Shown in pieces: positions 17,075 to 43,041 of a DNA stretch of 64,000 nt. Position 1 is the stretch's first letter. Each line of letters opens with the position of its first letter. A program made the position numbers and the translations under genes. The notes below the pieces were generated by a model, which was not told the DNA's origin, did not search any database, and was given only the letters and a program-made list of their open reading frames with translations. Origin of the DNA: Halocaridina rubra (taxonomy: Eukaryota > Arthropoda > Malacostraca > Decapoda > Atyidae); assembly GCA_037179515.1 (NCBI GenBank), contig JAXCGZ010011553.1:21001-85000 (forward strand), read 5' to 3'.

Positions 17075-17127
17075 TTTCTAGTATATTTCAATATTAGAAA
17101 AGCAATTTCAGACCGTCTTTATTAAAT

Positions 17128-17166
<39 letters not shown>

Positions 17167-17183
17167 TGTATGATTAATTATTA

Positions 17184-17260
<77 letters not shown>
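17128..17260. repeat. (AAT)n then (TA)n microsatellites
   Basis: AAT repeats at 17128-17166 are followed, after a short unique stretch, by a TA tract at 17189-17260. The TA tract touches the 3' end of the RTE copy at 17261. Confidence 0.93.
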
Positions 17261-18310
<1,050 letters not shown>

Positions 18311-18796
18311 AAATTGCCAAATTGTGCTCGCGGAAAGAGCCCCGTGCTCGTAACTCCCTGTCTTCTGATTGATTCCATTATTGTACTTAGTGATATTTAT
18401 CATGCTTGTCTTGAAAACTATGGATTGCGTTATCATTAACTACCTCCTCGCTTAGCAAATTCCAATCAACTACTTTTACACTAAAAAGTTGTTTCTTTAC
18501 ATCCTGCAAAGAATTTTCTTACAAAGCTTCAAACTATGACCTCCAGTTCTAGTGCCAGCCATATCAAAATTTTGATCCCTATCCACTCTTTCATAACCTT
18601 GAAGGAATTTAAGAGCCGTCACCACATCCTCTCTCATTCTTCTTGCTTCGAGTGATGGTAAATTTAATTCCCACAGCCTCACCTCATAACTGAGATTGCA
18701 TATTTCGGGCACCAGTTTCGTGGCATGTCTTTGAACGTTTTCCAACTTAACTACGTGATTCTCAAGTGTGGATTCCAAATCGGGGCTGCATATAGG

Positions 18797-20440
18797 TTAT
18801 ATAAATATTTCTGAACTTTTCCCAACAGGATTATCAGCTTCAATTTCACTTACAACAGGATTATCATAATCATTATTCAACATTTCATTATTAGACTGAT
18901 TGAAATCTCCAAAATATCTATGCATCAATTGATCAGAATGTCTTTTCCATATCATATTCCCTGAACAATGTACTTGCACTTTATAATTTCTTAAACCCAA
19001 TACTTCTACAATTCTACCTTCCACCCATAGTGGACCTTTACCATAGTTACGTGCAAACACAGCATCATCAACTTTGTACATGTTTTCTTCATTTAAAAGA
19101 CTATCATTACATTCTTTACTTTCTTTCAGCTTTACATCTACAGTACCTCTGAAATTTCTATTAAACATAATCTCTGCAGGAGCTTTTCCTGTAGCAGAAT
19201 GTACAGTTCTTCTATAGTTATAAAGAAAACGACAAACTCTAGTAGTATAATCTCCCTCTTTAAATTTCCTTAAACCCTCCTTAAATGTCCTTACAGCTCT
19301 TTCTGCAAGACCATTAGAGGCTGGATGATAAGGGGCAGGACAAACATGTTTTATACCATTCTTTTGCAAAAACACCTTCATTTCCTGTGATACAAAATTA
19401 GGAGCATTATCTGACACTATCATGTCTGGCAAGCCAAAATTAGAAAATACTTTCCTTAGGTGATTTATAGTGACACCAGATGTTGCAGAACTAGAGAACT
19501 GTATATCTAAGAACTTACTATAAGAATCAATGACAATTAGAAAATATTTACCATCAATAGGACCTGCATAGTCCATATGGACCCTAGACCATGGTTTTCC
19601 CGTATTAGGCCATGACAAAGTATTAGCTGGTGGTTGTTTATAATTCTTAAAACAAATATTACAATTCTTTGTCATCTCTGCAAGGTCTTGGTCAATCTTT
19701 GGCCACCAAACCCATTTCCTAGCCTCTGCTTTCATGGCATTTATTCCATTATGACCATTATGTAAATGAGTCAATATCTTACACCTCAACTCTACAGGTA
19801 TTACAATACGATTCCTGTATAACACTACATATTTTCTTCTTACAACCTGAACCTGTGACTGAACCTCATCTTTCTCACTTACAAATGCTTTTTCCATGTT
19901 CAAAATTCTCTCCAAAATAGCCTGAGAGGTCATTGCTTGGAGATCTATGTTGAGAGCCACTATATTTGAAAAATAAACTTCAGCATCTACAGCCATAAAT
20001 AACTGATCTCTTACTCTACCATCAAATTGGTTGCCAAAATTACAATGCTTTGCTAGAGCCTTTAAATCAGCATACAATTCTTTTACACTCTCATCCTTCC
20101 TTTTTTTTCTTTGCTGGAAGGCTAGCAAACTTCTGTGATAAGAAGGCGTAACAATAAAATGACCTTTCAATAACTGAACCAAGTCTGCATAAGACTTTGT
20201 GTGGGGCAAATCAGGAGCACAAAGATTGCCTAAAACACTAAAAACATCAGTACCCAATGACACAAGCAGGAGATTTTTTTTCTCGTCAGCCTCAGTGACA
20301 TTTAAATGACTAAAATGTGCCTCTAATAGGCTTAGCCATAATTCCAAGGAAATTTTCGATGGATTAAAACAATCAATTCTAATCTGATTCAACGACGACG
20401 ACATTGCGGACCTATTCTGTAATATTACCAGTATCCACAA
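18797..20440 (-). CDS. Gag-integrase fusion ORF of the LTR element
   Basis: The 547-residue ORF is open throughout. Residues ~13-195 are gag-like (LELWLSLLEAHFSHLNVTEA; SVKELYADLKALAKHC). At about residue 200 it passes directly into the integrase: an HHCC zinc site (H225/H230, C260, C263), catalytic D290 (HMDYAGP), D344 (SDNAPNF) and E380 (GLAERA), a D-D(35)-E spacing that is fully intact, then a C-terminal chromatin/DNA-binding-like region. An autonomous element would have about 600-900 residues of protease, RT and RNase H between. The start may be Met13 instead of Met1. The last six residues and the stop come from flanking CR1 DNA. It is most likely a deletion derivative, though the open frame is notable. 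Confidence 0.75.
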   Translation of the reverse strand: MWILVILQNRSAMSSSLNQIRIDCFNPSKISLELWLSLLEAHFSHLNVTEADEKKNLLLVSLGTDVFSVLGNLCAPDLPHTKSYADLVQLLKGHFIVTPSYHRSLLAFQQRKKRKDESVKELYADLKALAKHCNFGNQFDGRVRDQLFMAVDAEVYFSNIVALNIDLQAMTSQAILERILNMEKAFVSEKDEVQSQVQVVRRKYVVLYRNRIVIPVELRCKILTHLHNGHNGINAMKAEARKWVWWPKIDQDLAEMTKNCNICFKNYKQPPANTLSWPNTGKPWSRVHMDYAGPIDGKYFLIVIDSYSKFLDIQFSSSATSGVTINHLRKVFSNFGLPDMIVSDNAPNFVSQEMKVFLQKNGIKHVCPAPYHPASNGLAERAVRTFKEGLRKFKEGDYTTRVCRFLYNYRRTVHSATGKAPAEIMFNRNFRGTVDVKLKESKECNDSLLNEENMYKVDDAVFARNYGKGPLWVEGRIVEVLGLRNYKVQVHCSGNMIWKRHSDQLMHRYFGDFNQSNNEMLNNDYDNPVVSEIEADNPVGKSSEIFI

Positions 20441-20962
20441 ACACTTAGGCTAATGTAGCACCCAAACAACCGACAATTCGATATGCTAGGGTAGCAAAAA
20501 CGTATGCTAGGCTTGAAGAAACATGCGCCCAAAACTGCAGCAACATCATACAGGGCACCTAGGCTTAAATCCAACACTAGCCTAGTCGAGGTGAATCACG
20601 CAGCATCAATCCAGGATCCAATTAGGCATAACCATGGTAGCCTAATCCTGGCGTCGGCAAACAAAACATTTGGCACCTACCAGAAATCTTGCAAGGCGAA
20701 TCTATTTAAGCCAGTAATATAACCAAACTCAAGAGGTTTCCCATATCCATGAAGGGTTTACTCGTCGCCAAATGTAAAGGTTTGTATTAATAATGAGCGT
20801 ATATCATGGCTTCCAGTTTATTGTTGCAAGATGTGTGCCGGTCGGCTCAATCAATATAAACATTAGAAACCAAATAGGTAGAAGTACAATGAAAACAAAA
20901 GAGGTGCGATAAAGGGAATAACCTTATTATCAATAAAGGATTAGATCACTTATATCATAACA
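18816..20962 (-). mobile_element. Ty3/gypsy-like element, one LTR, gag joined to integrase
   Basis: Read on the minus strand, a ~190-bp LTR (20773-20962, TGTTATGATA...CCTTTACA, with AATAAA) is followed after two bases by a TGGCGACGAG primer-site-like motif and then a single ORF with gag and integrase. Protease, reverse transcriptase and RNase H are absent. The element stops at about 18816 within the ORF, without polypurine tract or 3' LTR. It sits in the CR1-like copy, whose two flanks abut without loss and without a visible target duplication. Confidence 0.75.
20773..20962 (-). repeat. LTR of the gag-integrase element
   Basis: It begins TGTTATG and ends CTTTACA in minus orientation, contains CAATAAACTGG (poly-A signal), and is followed by a TGGCGACGAG primer-site motif. 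It is the only LTR found for this element. Confidence 0.65.
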
Positions 20963-22404
20963 TTACCCATGTGCCTGAAGGCTATACATACATTTGCTAA
21001 GTAAGCATATGCTGCCCTTAGTATGTCATTTATATGCATTTCCGGAGACAAACTGCCAGTACGTTTGCTCCAAGATCTCTCTCATTCACTGTCTCTTGAA
21101 GTTCTGCTCCTGCTATTATGTATTCAAGCTTTGGCCTTCTTGCATTTGTACCCATTCTCAATTCCTTACATTTAGAAGTATTGAATTTTATTAGCCACTT
21201 TTCTGATCATTCATGCAGATTATTTAGGGCTTCCTGAAGTTCTCTACCATTGTTCTCGTCTCTTACTCTCTTTACAATCTTTGCATCATCTACATACATT
21301 TTCATGAATGTAGTAACAGACTCAGGTAGGTCATTTACATATACAAGGAACAAAAGAAGCCCTAAAACTGATCCCTGTGGATCTCCGCTACTAACCATCC
21401 TCCATTCAGACACTGGGTGTCTTACTGAAACCTCTCTTCTCTTCCTTCTAAGTAAGTTTCTATCCATTCCAAGACATTTCCACTTATTCTCGCCATTGCT
21501 TGCCGCTTCTTAATAAGTCACCCACGTGGGACCATATCAAATAACTTCTGGAAGTTTAGAAATATGCAATCTGCCAGCCCTCTTTTTCCAATAAGATTTG
21601 GCTTACCTCATCATAGTATTCTACCAAGTTTGTTACTGTTGATCTACATTCTCTCAAGCCATGTTGTCTCACTGACAAAAAGTTGAAGGCTTCCAAGTGA
21701 AAAGAGATATGTTTCCTTAGTAGTTCCTCCATAACTTTGCAAACTATTCTGGTCAAGGAAACAGGTCTATTTTTACAGCTGTATTCCTCCTCCCCTTTTT
21801 GAAGATAGGTACCACATTTGTTTGTTTCCAGCATCTTGGAATCTCCCCTGACTAGCGACTTTTCAAATATGATACTTAGTACCGCTGATATTGAATTAGC
21901 ACATTTCTTAAGTACATAAAGGGATATATCATTAGGATCTGTAGCTTTATGGGCATCGAACTGCATCAGCACTTTGCATACCTCTGTGGCTGAAAAGATT
22001 ATATTCTCTAATACCGACCCATGAGCTCCTATCTCTGCAATCTGAGGGAGTGTAGTATTTTCTACTGTAAATATTGACTGAAACTCCTTGTTCAATTCTT
22101 TGGAGATCTTTTCATCCGTCTCAGTGATACTTCCATCCGCTCTCTGTAGCTTTAAGACCTGTTCTTTTACCTTCAGTTTTCCTTTGATAAAGCTGTGGAA
22201 ATGTTTGGGATTTTCTTTAGCCTTCCTGGTGATATCCCTTTCATAATCTATCTCTGCCTCTCTTCTTTTACTAAGGTAATAATTTCTTGCTCTTTTATAA
22301 GTCTGCCAGGCATTTATGTATTTTCTCCTCCTATACCTTTACCAGTATTTGTCTCTCCACTCCTTAGCTCTCTTACACTCGCTATTAAACCATTTCTCTC
22401 TGGC

Positions 22405-25119
22405 ATGAATCACGCCTATTATGGTGCGAGGCTCATGTACCATGAATCTCCTGACTTTGATGTTCTCTGGCTTAAAGTCTATCTTCCTTTGCTTCTGCTA
22501 CTGTTCTCCAAACTCCACTGAGTTTGTGTCTTTCTTTGAATATCTGTCCTCGTGCCATGAGTCCTTGCTATCTTCTCACACTGATGTGGGAGGAAGTGAG
22601 GCCCTTACTTTCTCTACTACTCACAATCTGGAGGAAATTGTCAAACATCCTACTCGCGTTCCTGATCGTCACAAACATGCTGCAAACACTCTTGACCTAT
22701 TTTTTTACTTCTAACCCTTCAGATTACTCTTATTCTGTGCTTTCCCCTCTTGGTAAATCTGACCACTCTATGATCTCAATCTCTTCCATTTTTGCTCCCC
22801 CACCACCAATCCCTCCTACTCAGCGCCGCCTTTGGCACTTCTTGCGTACCCAACATGAAAATTTACTTAGCTTTCTCTCTGACTTCCCATGGGATGAATA
22901 CTGCTTTCGGTCTCCCATCCCTGATCAGGTAGCTCTAAAAGTTGCTGAAATCATGAGCGCGGGAATGGAGGCATACATCCCCTCTTCTACAAAAACTTTC
23001 TCTCCCCCTAATCCTTGGTTTGACCGTGCCTGCTCCATAGCTATCCAGGCTAGGAATTGGGCTCACCGATCTTACCAAGCCTCTCCTTCTGATTTAACTT
23101 GCTTTGCTTTTATTATAGCTAATAATCACTGTACTGCTCAGATTCGAAGGTCAAAGGCTTCCTTTATAAGACTGAAAGTTGATGACCTTAAGTCCTCTCC
23201 CACTGACAATTGCTTCTGGTCCATAGCCAAAAACCTCTCCATTAACTTTTGTAACTCAAGCTTTCCCCCTCTCATTCGTTCTGATGGTTCTATAGCTTGC
23301 TCTCCCTCTGACAAAGCCACTCTCTTTGGCTCTCATTTTTCAGCCAACTCTTCTATAAATGATTCTAGCGCACCTGTTCTTCAGTCTTTACCCCTCTCTA
23401 ACCCTATGTTCTCCCTTATCCTTTCTTCACGCGAAGTTCATAAGGTTCTTCGCTCGCTAAAGACGAACAAGGCATCTGGTCCCGATGGTATCCCTGCAAA
23501 GTTCCTTAAGGAGTTTGCAGATGAACTGCTTCCGTGCTTTGCCGTCTTTTTCGCCTCATTTTGTCAACCAGTATCTATTCTTCATCTTGGAAGTATGCTG
23601 TAATTCAGCCTGTTCCTAAGAAGGGTGACCACTCTATTCCTTCTAACTACCGACCTGTTGCCCTAACCTCCTCTATTGCTAAAGTTTTCGAAACTTTGCT
23701 CAATTCTCACTTCTTGAAACACCTTGAATCCAACTCACTTATCTCCGATCACCAGTACGGCTTCCGCAAGGCAAGATCCACTGGTGATCTGTCCTATCTT
23801 ACTCATGTATGGTCATCTTCTCTGAGGAACTATGGGGAATCCTTTGTCGTCGCCCTTGATATCTCTAAGGCTTTTGACAGAGTCTGGCACAAGGCTCTAT
23901 TGGCCATACTCCCTGTCTATGGCTCTACCCCTTCTTTCTGTTCTCTGATTTCCAGTATTCTTACTGACCGTTTTATACCTGTAGTTATTGATGGTGCGAC
24001 ATCTCTTACCAGTGGTGTTCCACAGGGCTCTGTTCTTTCACCTACTCTGTTCCTTCTCTTCATCAATGATCTGCTATCATCCCCATCTTCCTCTCTTCTT
24101 CATGCCTTTGCTGATGATTCTACCCTTCACCTTTCCTCTGCCTTTTCTTCACAACCTTCATCTGTTACTCGTAATCAATCTCGTATCACTCTTTCTTCTA
24201 CTCTTAACTCCGATTTGCAGAGAGTATCTGAGTGGGGCACTCAAAATTTAGTTAAATTCAATGCCTCCAAGACACAGTTTCTGGCTATCTCTTTATCTTC
24301 TTCTCCTTCTGATAACCCTATTGTCTTCGAAACTAATGAAATTTACCCTCTTAACTCTATCAACATATTAGGAATCCATATAGCCTCTAACTTGTCTTGG
24401 AGGAATCACATAATCCAAATTTCTAAATCTTCATCCGAAAAATTTGGGGTTTTGTTTCGTTTTCGTCATTACTTTTCCTCTTTGCAGTTACATAAAATTT
24501 ACAAAAGTCTTATCCGTCCCTGCTTAGAATACTGCTCACAATCTGGGGTGCTTCTTCTTATACTTATCTTCTTGATAGGATTGAACCTAAGGCAGTCAGA
24601 CTCATTAATGATCCTTCTCTTACTTTTAATCTGGATTCTCTCTCGCTTCGCAGTAAGGTATCTTCCCTTTTGCTACTACTTCCATCGCTGCTCTGATGAG
24701 TTGGCTAGTTGCATCCCTCCCCCACTATCGAGGCCGCGTAACACTCGCCAAGCGGCGTCATCTCACAGGTACTGTGTGGAGATCTGTAGCTCGCGGATTG
24801 GTCGGTGCAGCGACTGCTTCTTCCCATCTACCTCCAGACTCTGGAACTCTCTTCCTCCTTCTGTCTTTCCTAATTCTTATGACCTTTCATCCATCAAAAA
24901 GCAGATCAATCGTCAGCTCAGAGCCTAGTCCTCCATATCTCTGGGTCCTCTGTACTTTGACTGTTTTTTCTGTCTGTCATTTTCCTTTGTGTGACATTAC
25001 CTCATCTCTGCCTTGTCCTTAACCTTTTTATTTTCTTTTGTCTTGGTATATTCTTGTGCCCGGGCCTTTATTGATGAGGGCAGTTTCTGCCTGTCCCGGT
25101 GTCACACTCATAAAAAAAA
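22405..25119 (+). pseudogene. Jockey/Nimb-like LINE with near-complete RT
   Basis: The ORF starts within the endonuclease (SPLGKSDHSMISIS, the conserved SDHS motif), then has a linker and a full RT: PAKFLKEFADELLPCFAVFF, VALDISKAFDRVWHKAL (A box), SGVPQGSVLSPTLFLLFIND (B box) and HAFADDSTLHLS (catalytic FADD). It ends in the CFFPSTSRLWNSLPPSVFPN tail. Two frame changes (near 23550 and 24560) and a deleted endonuclease front make it inactive. The 3' end is CACACTCATAAAAAAAAAA at 25119. A 5'-truncated relative lies at 12605-13835. The clade within the jockey/I group is not certain. Confidence 0.85.
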
Positions 25120-25129
25120 AATCTACTAT

Positions 25130-25715
25130 CTTCCCATATTCCTCACAATAGATGTCATACATTTCTTGTACAGATTTGTTGTTGAATAAGTGCCCTATGG
25201 TTGCGAATTCCTGTCTCTTGGTGGGTTCCATTTTTGTACTCAATTTGAATTGAGTTAGCATTTACTACCTCCTTGCTCTGCGAATTCCAGTCATCAACTG
25301 CTCTTACACTAAAAATGTGCTTCCTTACAGCATGCAAAGAATTTTATAAGAAGCTCAAACTATGACTTCTTGTTGTAGAACCATCCATATCAGTTTATCG
25401 ATCCCTATACAATCTGTCTAAACCATGAAGGAATTTGAGAACCGTCACCATATCCCTTCATCCTTCTAGCTTCGAGTAATGGCAAGTCTTAATTTTTTGC
25501 AGCCTCTCCGCATAACAGAGATTGCATATATTATGGCACAAGTTTCGTTACATGTCTTTAAACTTTTTCCAGCTTATTTTATGTGCTTTTTCAAGTGTGG
25601 ATTCCAAAAGGGGCTGCATATTCAAGCTTTGGCCTCACATAAGTTACATAAATATTTCTGAACATTTCCTTCTCCATGTGTCTGAAGGCTACCCTTACAT
25701 TTGCTAAGACATATG
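25130..25715 (-). pseudogene. CR1/L2-like LINE 3' fragment
   Basis: A minus-strand relic of the CR1-like 3' region with the RKHIFSVRAVDDWNSQSKEV motif near 25270-25330 and the GCCTCACATAAGTTACATAA segment at 25630. It is truncated at its 5' side near 25715 and frames are broken. Confidence 0.7.
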
Positions 25716-25719
25716 CAGT

Positions 25720-26545
25720 CTCAGTAATGAGGGGAGGCTGAGGAGAATTTTGATATGGCGTGCTCTAGAACTAGAGGTCATAGTTTGCAGCTTCGTAAAA
25801 AAATATCTTTGAATGATGTAAGAAGTGCTTTTTAAGTGCAAGAGTAGTTAATGACTGGAATTTGCTAAGTGAGGGTGGTTAATGCTAACTCAATTCATAG
25901 TACAAACATGATAAATATCATTATGTACAAAAACGAAACCGACCAGCAGACGAGGAGTTACAAGCATAGGGCACTTTCCTGTAAGCACAATTAGGTAATT
26001 GCACACGCACATGCATGCACACACACACATGGACAAAGAAATGTTTAGAAATATTTATGTAACCTATATGAGGCCAAGGCTTGAATGTACTATGGAATTC
26101 ACACTTAAAAGAGCGCATAGTTAAGCTGGAAAAAGTTCAAAGACATGTCACGAAACTGTTGCCAAAAATACGTAAACTCACTTATGAGGAGAGGCTGAGG
26201 GAATTAGACTTACCATCACTCGAAGCTAGAAGAATGAGGGAGGATATGGTGACGGTTTTTAAATTCCTTCATGGCTAAGACAGAGTGGATAGGGATTGAT
26301 ATTTATATGGCTGGCACTAGAACTAGAGGTCATAGTTTAAAGCTTTGTAAGAAACTTCTTTGTAGGATGTCATAGTTTGAAGCTTTGTAAGAAAACTTCT
26401 TTTCAGGATGTAAGGAAGTACTTTTTTAGTGTAAGAGTAGTTTATGATTGGAATTGGCTAAGCGAGGAGGTAGTTAATGCTAACTCAATCCATAGTTTTA
26501 AGGACAAGTATGATAGGTATCACTAAGGACCTTTAGGACATAAGT
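25720..26545 (+). pseudogene. Two CR1/L2-like LINE 3' fragments in tandem
   Basis: Two plus-strand pieces: 25725-26015 (ending CACAATTAGGTAATTGCACA plus CA repeats) and 26040-26545 (VKLEKVQRHVTKLLPKIRKL, LRELDLPSLEARRMREDMVT). The second carries a ~40-bp internal duplication near 26330-26400. Together with the minus copy at 25130-25715 they form a head-to-head arrangement. Confidence 0.7.
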
Positions 26546-26554
26546 ACACAACTT

Positions 26555-26680
26555 AGTGTGCTGAGCCAAAGAGGTCAGCGCACTAAGCTGTGGACTGCTG
26601 TTCTACAGGTCCTAGGTTCAAATCCCGACAGCAGGAGGAAGAATGTATGGAAATCAATTATGATGCTGTCTGCATGACGT
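26555..26680 (+). repeat. tRNA-like SINE candidate
   Basis: GGTCAGCGCACTAAGCTGTG followed by a B-box-like GGTTCAAATCCCG. It looks like a tRNA-derived head, but family membership is not shown by a second copy in this window. Confidence 0.4.
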
Positions 26681-26689
26681 ACACATTAC

Positions 26690-28570
26690 CCAATGTAGCC
26701 TAAGATAATGGGTAGTGAAACAGACATGGGGGGTCTTGTGAGTTGTCAGATGTGAAGGGATTATAAGACATGTGTAGTGAATATCTAAAAATATTCGATG
26801 TTGATGTAGGCATAGAAAGAGAACTGTAACTGAAGGAAGACTTAACATCGAACTGTCCTGGATAAGGGATCTATGTTTATATGAAGCATAGGGGAGGCTT
26901 CCCATGATATATGTCTATGCTCAATTCTGTCTTGATGGAATAAAAGTACCAAAAATGAAGTCAACTTTAAAAATTCCAGGGATTTTAAATACAACCTAAA
27001 TCATGATCCTGTCTCTTTCCATACTAGTATTACAAGATATTTCTAAACTCATGATACCTGTTGGTGTGTTTCAGCAAGCCTTGTTATCTGGTCTCTCAAT
27101 ATACATTAAAGACAGCTATTGCAGCAGTGTTTTGGATACTCAAGGGGCACAATGTCAATTTTTGATCAACAGTAGCAGCTATAACAGGCTTCAAAAGAAT
27201 GAACTATGTAAAACTGAAGTTCTGTTGAAGACGGATTACCTTTTCTAACAGTTTTAAGTGGAAAAAGATCATGATAAATAACAAGGCCTGATAACTGTCT
27301 ATGATCATATTATGTTTTCTTCTTGCAAACACTGCTCTCTAAATTAAATTAGTTATAATAAGTGTTTTTCTTTCCTATGGATAGCTAAAATTAGTTTATA
27401 GAAAATATATTTTTAGTTATGAATAGTTGAATTATATATTAAAATCTATTCACATCTTAATAATAACACGCTGTTTTTGTGTTGCAATTAGTCCCCATGC
27501 AAATGGGGGTGGACATATATTGGAGATGAGATATAAGAATAAATGCCCTTCCTTGCAAACCTATGTTAGTTGCTACCCAAATCGTGCACTTCACTAGTGA
27601 GCAACTGCTGTCCCTATATTCACTTCTAAGAGGTAAAAACTTTCCATATTAGTTTGTATGTGTGAGGGACTGCTTTACAATTTACCTGAGTTTAGCATTA
27701 TTAAGTGTCCAAAATCAATTTTTTTAAGCTATCAAATGTGAAACCGTTAATATTCTGTAAACCTTAATACATAAGACTATTTGTCTATTCTGCATATTAA
27801 ATGATTGAGGGACCACGATACCATAGTGGTCAGTCTTTGACTCAGAAAGTATAAAACCTGTGTTTAAGCTCAACTCAAGGAATAGGAAAGGCATTGCTTT
27901 AGCTCCCCAGCACCAACCTGTTTGTATCTGCCCCAATTAGAATGGGTATTAATAATGAAGTAAAGCAGCAAACAAGTGTATATGATTGCACGTTTTAAAA
28001 TATCTTTTCATACATAATAAAATCGCCAGAACTGACTCCAGCAACTACTATTGTCAAAGACCCATTTGGTATGAATTTTTAATGGTATTAATCGTATTTT
28101 TTCTGCCACTATTTTCACTTTGTATACTATTCATTAGTTCGAGGATATAAATTTCCATAAACATTCATTCAAGATTACATAAAATGCTATGAAAATAATC
28201 TTTGCATATTTTATATTTATTAATAAAACTCATTTGATATCCACAACAAATCTAAAGTACATATTAGAAAGAGTATATGAAACTAAACAGACCTCTGGAA
28301 CACTGAACCATGACTTAACCAACTAATTAATGAACTGAAAATTACCTGATGCATTGCTGAACAATAGTATACAGTATATGACAGTATTTAGTGGTTATAA
28401 AAAATTAAATTATACTTTATAATAACATGAATAAAAATGGAAGGTTGAATAATTTTCTATATACGTCTAAATTTACTATTATATAAAACTTTTAAATATT
28501 TTACATTAGTAGAATCTTCGGACAAAATAAAAAAATCCTTAAGCTACCCTCTTTACGTACTTATCAAGTA
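26690..28570. other. Intergenic DNA with a SINE, no gene seen
   Basis: A SINE of the SRP54-intron family lies at 27470-27610, and another tRNA-like stretch (ACCATAGTGGTCAGTCTTTG) at 27815-27930. The rest is AT-rich. On the minus strand an AATAAA near 28215 could serve SRP54 as poly-A signal, about 350 bases after its stop. Confidence 0.45.
27470..27610 (-). repeat. tRNA-derived SINE copy
   Basis: Carries the family tail in reverse (GTTGCAATTAGTCCCCATGC, GGGGGTGGACATAT) and AATGCCCTTCCTTGC; the tRNA-like head is worn. Confidence 0.6.
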
Positions 28571-40651
<12,081 letters not shown>

Positions 40652-40786
40652 TTAATTAAATATTATCTGCAATAAACAAAAAGTATGTGAATACGGCTGC
40701 GAAGTTTGATGGAACTTGCTGTAAAAAAAATATATAAATATCCAAAACACGAACTTATGACTTGTACAAACATACATATACAATAA

Positions 40787-40960
40787 CCACAATCCCCCTT
40801 GTCAGGGGTTGGCCAAAGTCAAAGCACACATTCACCAAAAGCTAATATACCTCGTTCACATCTCTTATCTCCTTCACCATATAGGATTGTCACATTCCCC
40901 CATTACTCCACTTGGGTCATCCACAGGGTAAGTGAATAAGGATCTCCTGTCAAAAGGCCT
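40787..40960 (+). repeat. CCCCCTTGTAAGGGGG-family repeat upstream of SRP54
   Basis: Starts ATCCCCCTTGTCAGGGGTTG, continues AAAGCACACATTCACCAAAAGCT and CTTGGGTCATCCACAGGG, colinear with the copy at 2927-3080. Confidence 0.65.
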
Positions 40961-41179
40961 GAAAACCACCTTACGGCTAATCTTGCTATTTATTAATAGT
41001 AAAAAATATACAAAAAACTACACCGCATGTATCTGTTTAGACCCATTGATACTTTTTATACAGAAAGTTAATGGTACTTAAAGAAGAAAAATATAAAAAT
41101 CTTAAGAAATTACTGTACTATATTGATATAATACTGTTCTACCCACAATGCTTTGTTCTTGCTTTTTACTAACATGCAT

Positions 41180-41365
41180 GTTTGTCGTTTTATGAGTCAC
41201 TATTATACCCCAATCGAATGGGGTTGCCAGAGACAGGTTGGAGCTGGGAACCTAAAGCTGGATGTCCTTCTTAATGCCAAGCACTGGGGTCAAACATAAG
41301 TTTGTCACTTCCAGTGCCGAGTGCTCAAAGCAATGTAGTGCTATAGTGCAACACTGCAAAATTAC
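41180..41365 (-). repeat. tRNA-derived SINE copy upstream of SRP54
   Basis: GAGTCACTATTATACCCCAA, GGTTGGAGCTGGGAACCTAA and CTGGATGTCCTTCTTAATGC match the family in reverse; the head is worn. Confidence 0.6.
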
Positions 41366-41957
41366 CAACATATGTCTCCTACAACGAATATCAGAGATAT
41401 AAGTGCAATATGTAACTGAGAGGGAAACAGATGTAATTTTTAGACCACCCTGCAGAGAACAATGAGTTTTGTTTTAATGGTTTTTTTTTTAAACAAAATA
41501 TTAAAGGTTTCAAGATGTATTTGAATTATTTTGGCATTATGTATTTGTACTATCCTCGAAAAATTGCCACTTTTTGTGAATTTTATTTACATCCTCGAAA
41601 AATTGCCACTTTTTGGGAATTTTTTTCTAAAACAATGTCCTAACTTTCCGTGTTCTTTTGGAACAAGAGATCAAAATGTTCTGATGCCGTAGTGTGCAAT
41701 AAATTCACCAAACCCCCCAACTCACTGCTAATTGCCATTATGGTTTTACACTAGGTTATGAGTTCCAATGGTTGTGCTATTAATATTCATTGGAAATTCC
41801 TTGTTTTTTGTGATAACTTACCTCCTTCTTCAATACTGGAGAAAGCGTGGAAATTTGAGAATTTGTAGGGGGGGGGAACCGAAAAATTTGACAGTTTTTA
41901 GAAATAAGGATGTAAAAGGCTAAAGACACTTCAAAAACATCTGAAAAAATTTTCATG

Positions 41958-42108
<151 letters not shown>

Positions 42109-42231
42109 CAATATATAAAATACCGTGACAACAATATAATTTCGTAAGCTGTCACTTTTCTAAGTCAAAGTAAATATAATTTTCTTCGTTTTTCAATCAT
42201 ATTCCTCTGAATATCTTTATCTTTAATTCCC

Positions 42232-42234
<3 letters not shown>

Positions 42235-42318
<84 letters not shown>
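42235..42318. repeat. (TA)n microsatellite
   Basis: A TA tract of ~84 bp. Confidence 0.97.
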
Positions 42319-42320
<2 letters not shown>

Positions 42321-42931
42321 TACTATACAACATACTCAATATGCATCACATTTCAGCATTTCTGGTTTCATTTAATATATCAAATGAATAAATAAATATC
42401 TAAGGTCTATGGTATAAAACAGAATTCAAGAGTTTTATTGATTAATTTATAATAATAATATTAATAGTAGTAGTAGTAGCAGTAGCTAAATAATATTTGT
42501 TACTATTAGGTTTGGCTAAAGGCTAGTAGTAGTGGTGGTGGTTGTAGCAGTAGTAATAGTAGAAAAGAAAAAAATTTAAAAATGGGAGGAGGAGGAAATG
42601 AAAAAGATGAAGAAAATAAAGATGAATTATAAGAAAACTTTTCCTTGGATCTCTAAATTATACTAATAGCACTATCAGTATTGTGTTATCATTTTCTTCC
42701 CCTATCTCGTTTATATATATGTCTCGTAAAATTAAACTCTAATACACAACTGCACATATGTTATTATACAAGTTCTATCATTAATATCCATTTTTACAAG
42801 AAGAGTTCTTGTGTATTCCAGCTCCAAAGGTTAATATAAATACTAAGAGAAGAGAGAAAATAATAATAATAATCGCACACAATAAGCACTTGAAGCAGCA
42901 TATGTAGAGAAAGTAAGGAGTACTTCGAGAG

Positions 42932-43041
<110 letters not shown>

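Noticed and set aside
21207..22095. Separate host gene on the minus strand
   Set aside because: PQGSVLG and YVDD motifs show that it is the RT of the CR1-like LINE.
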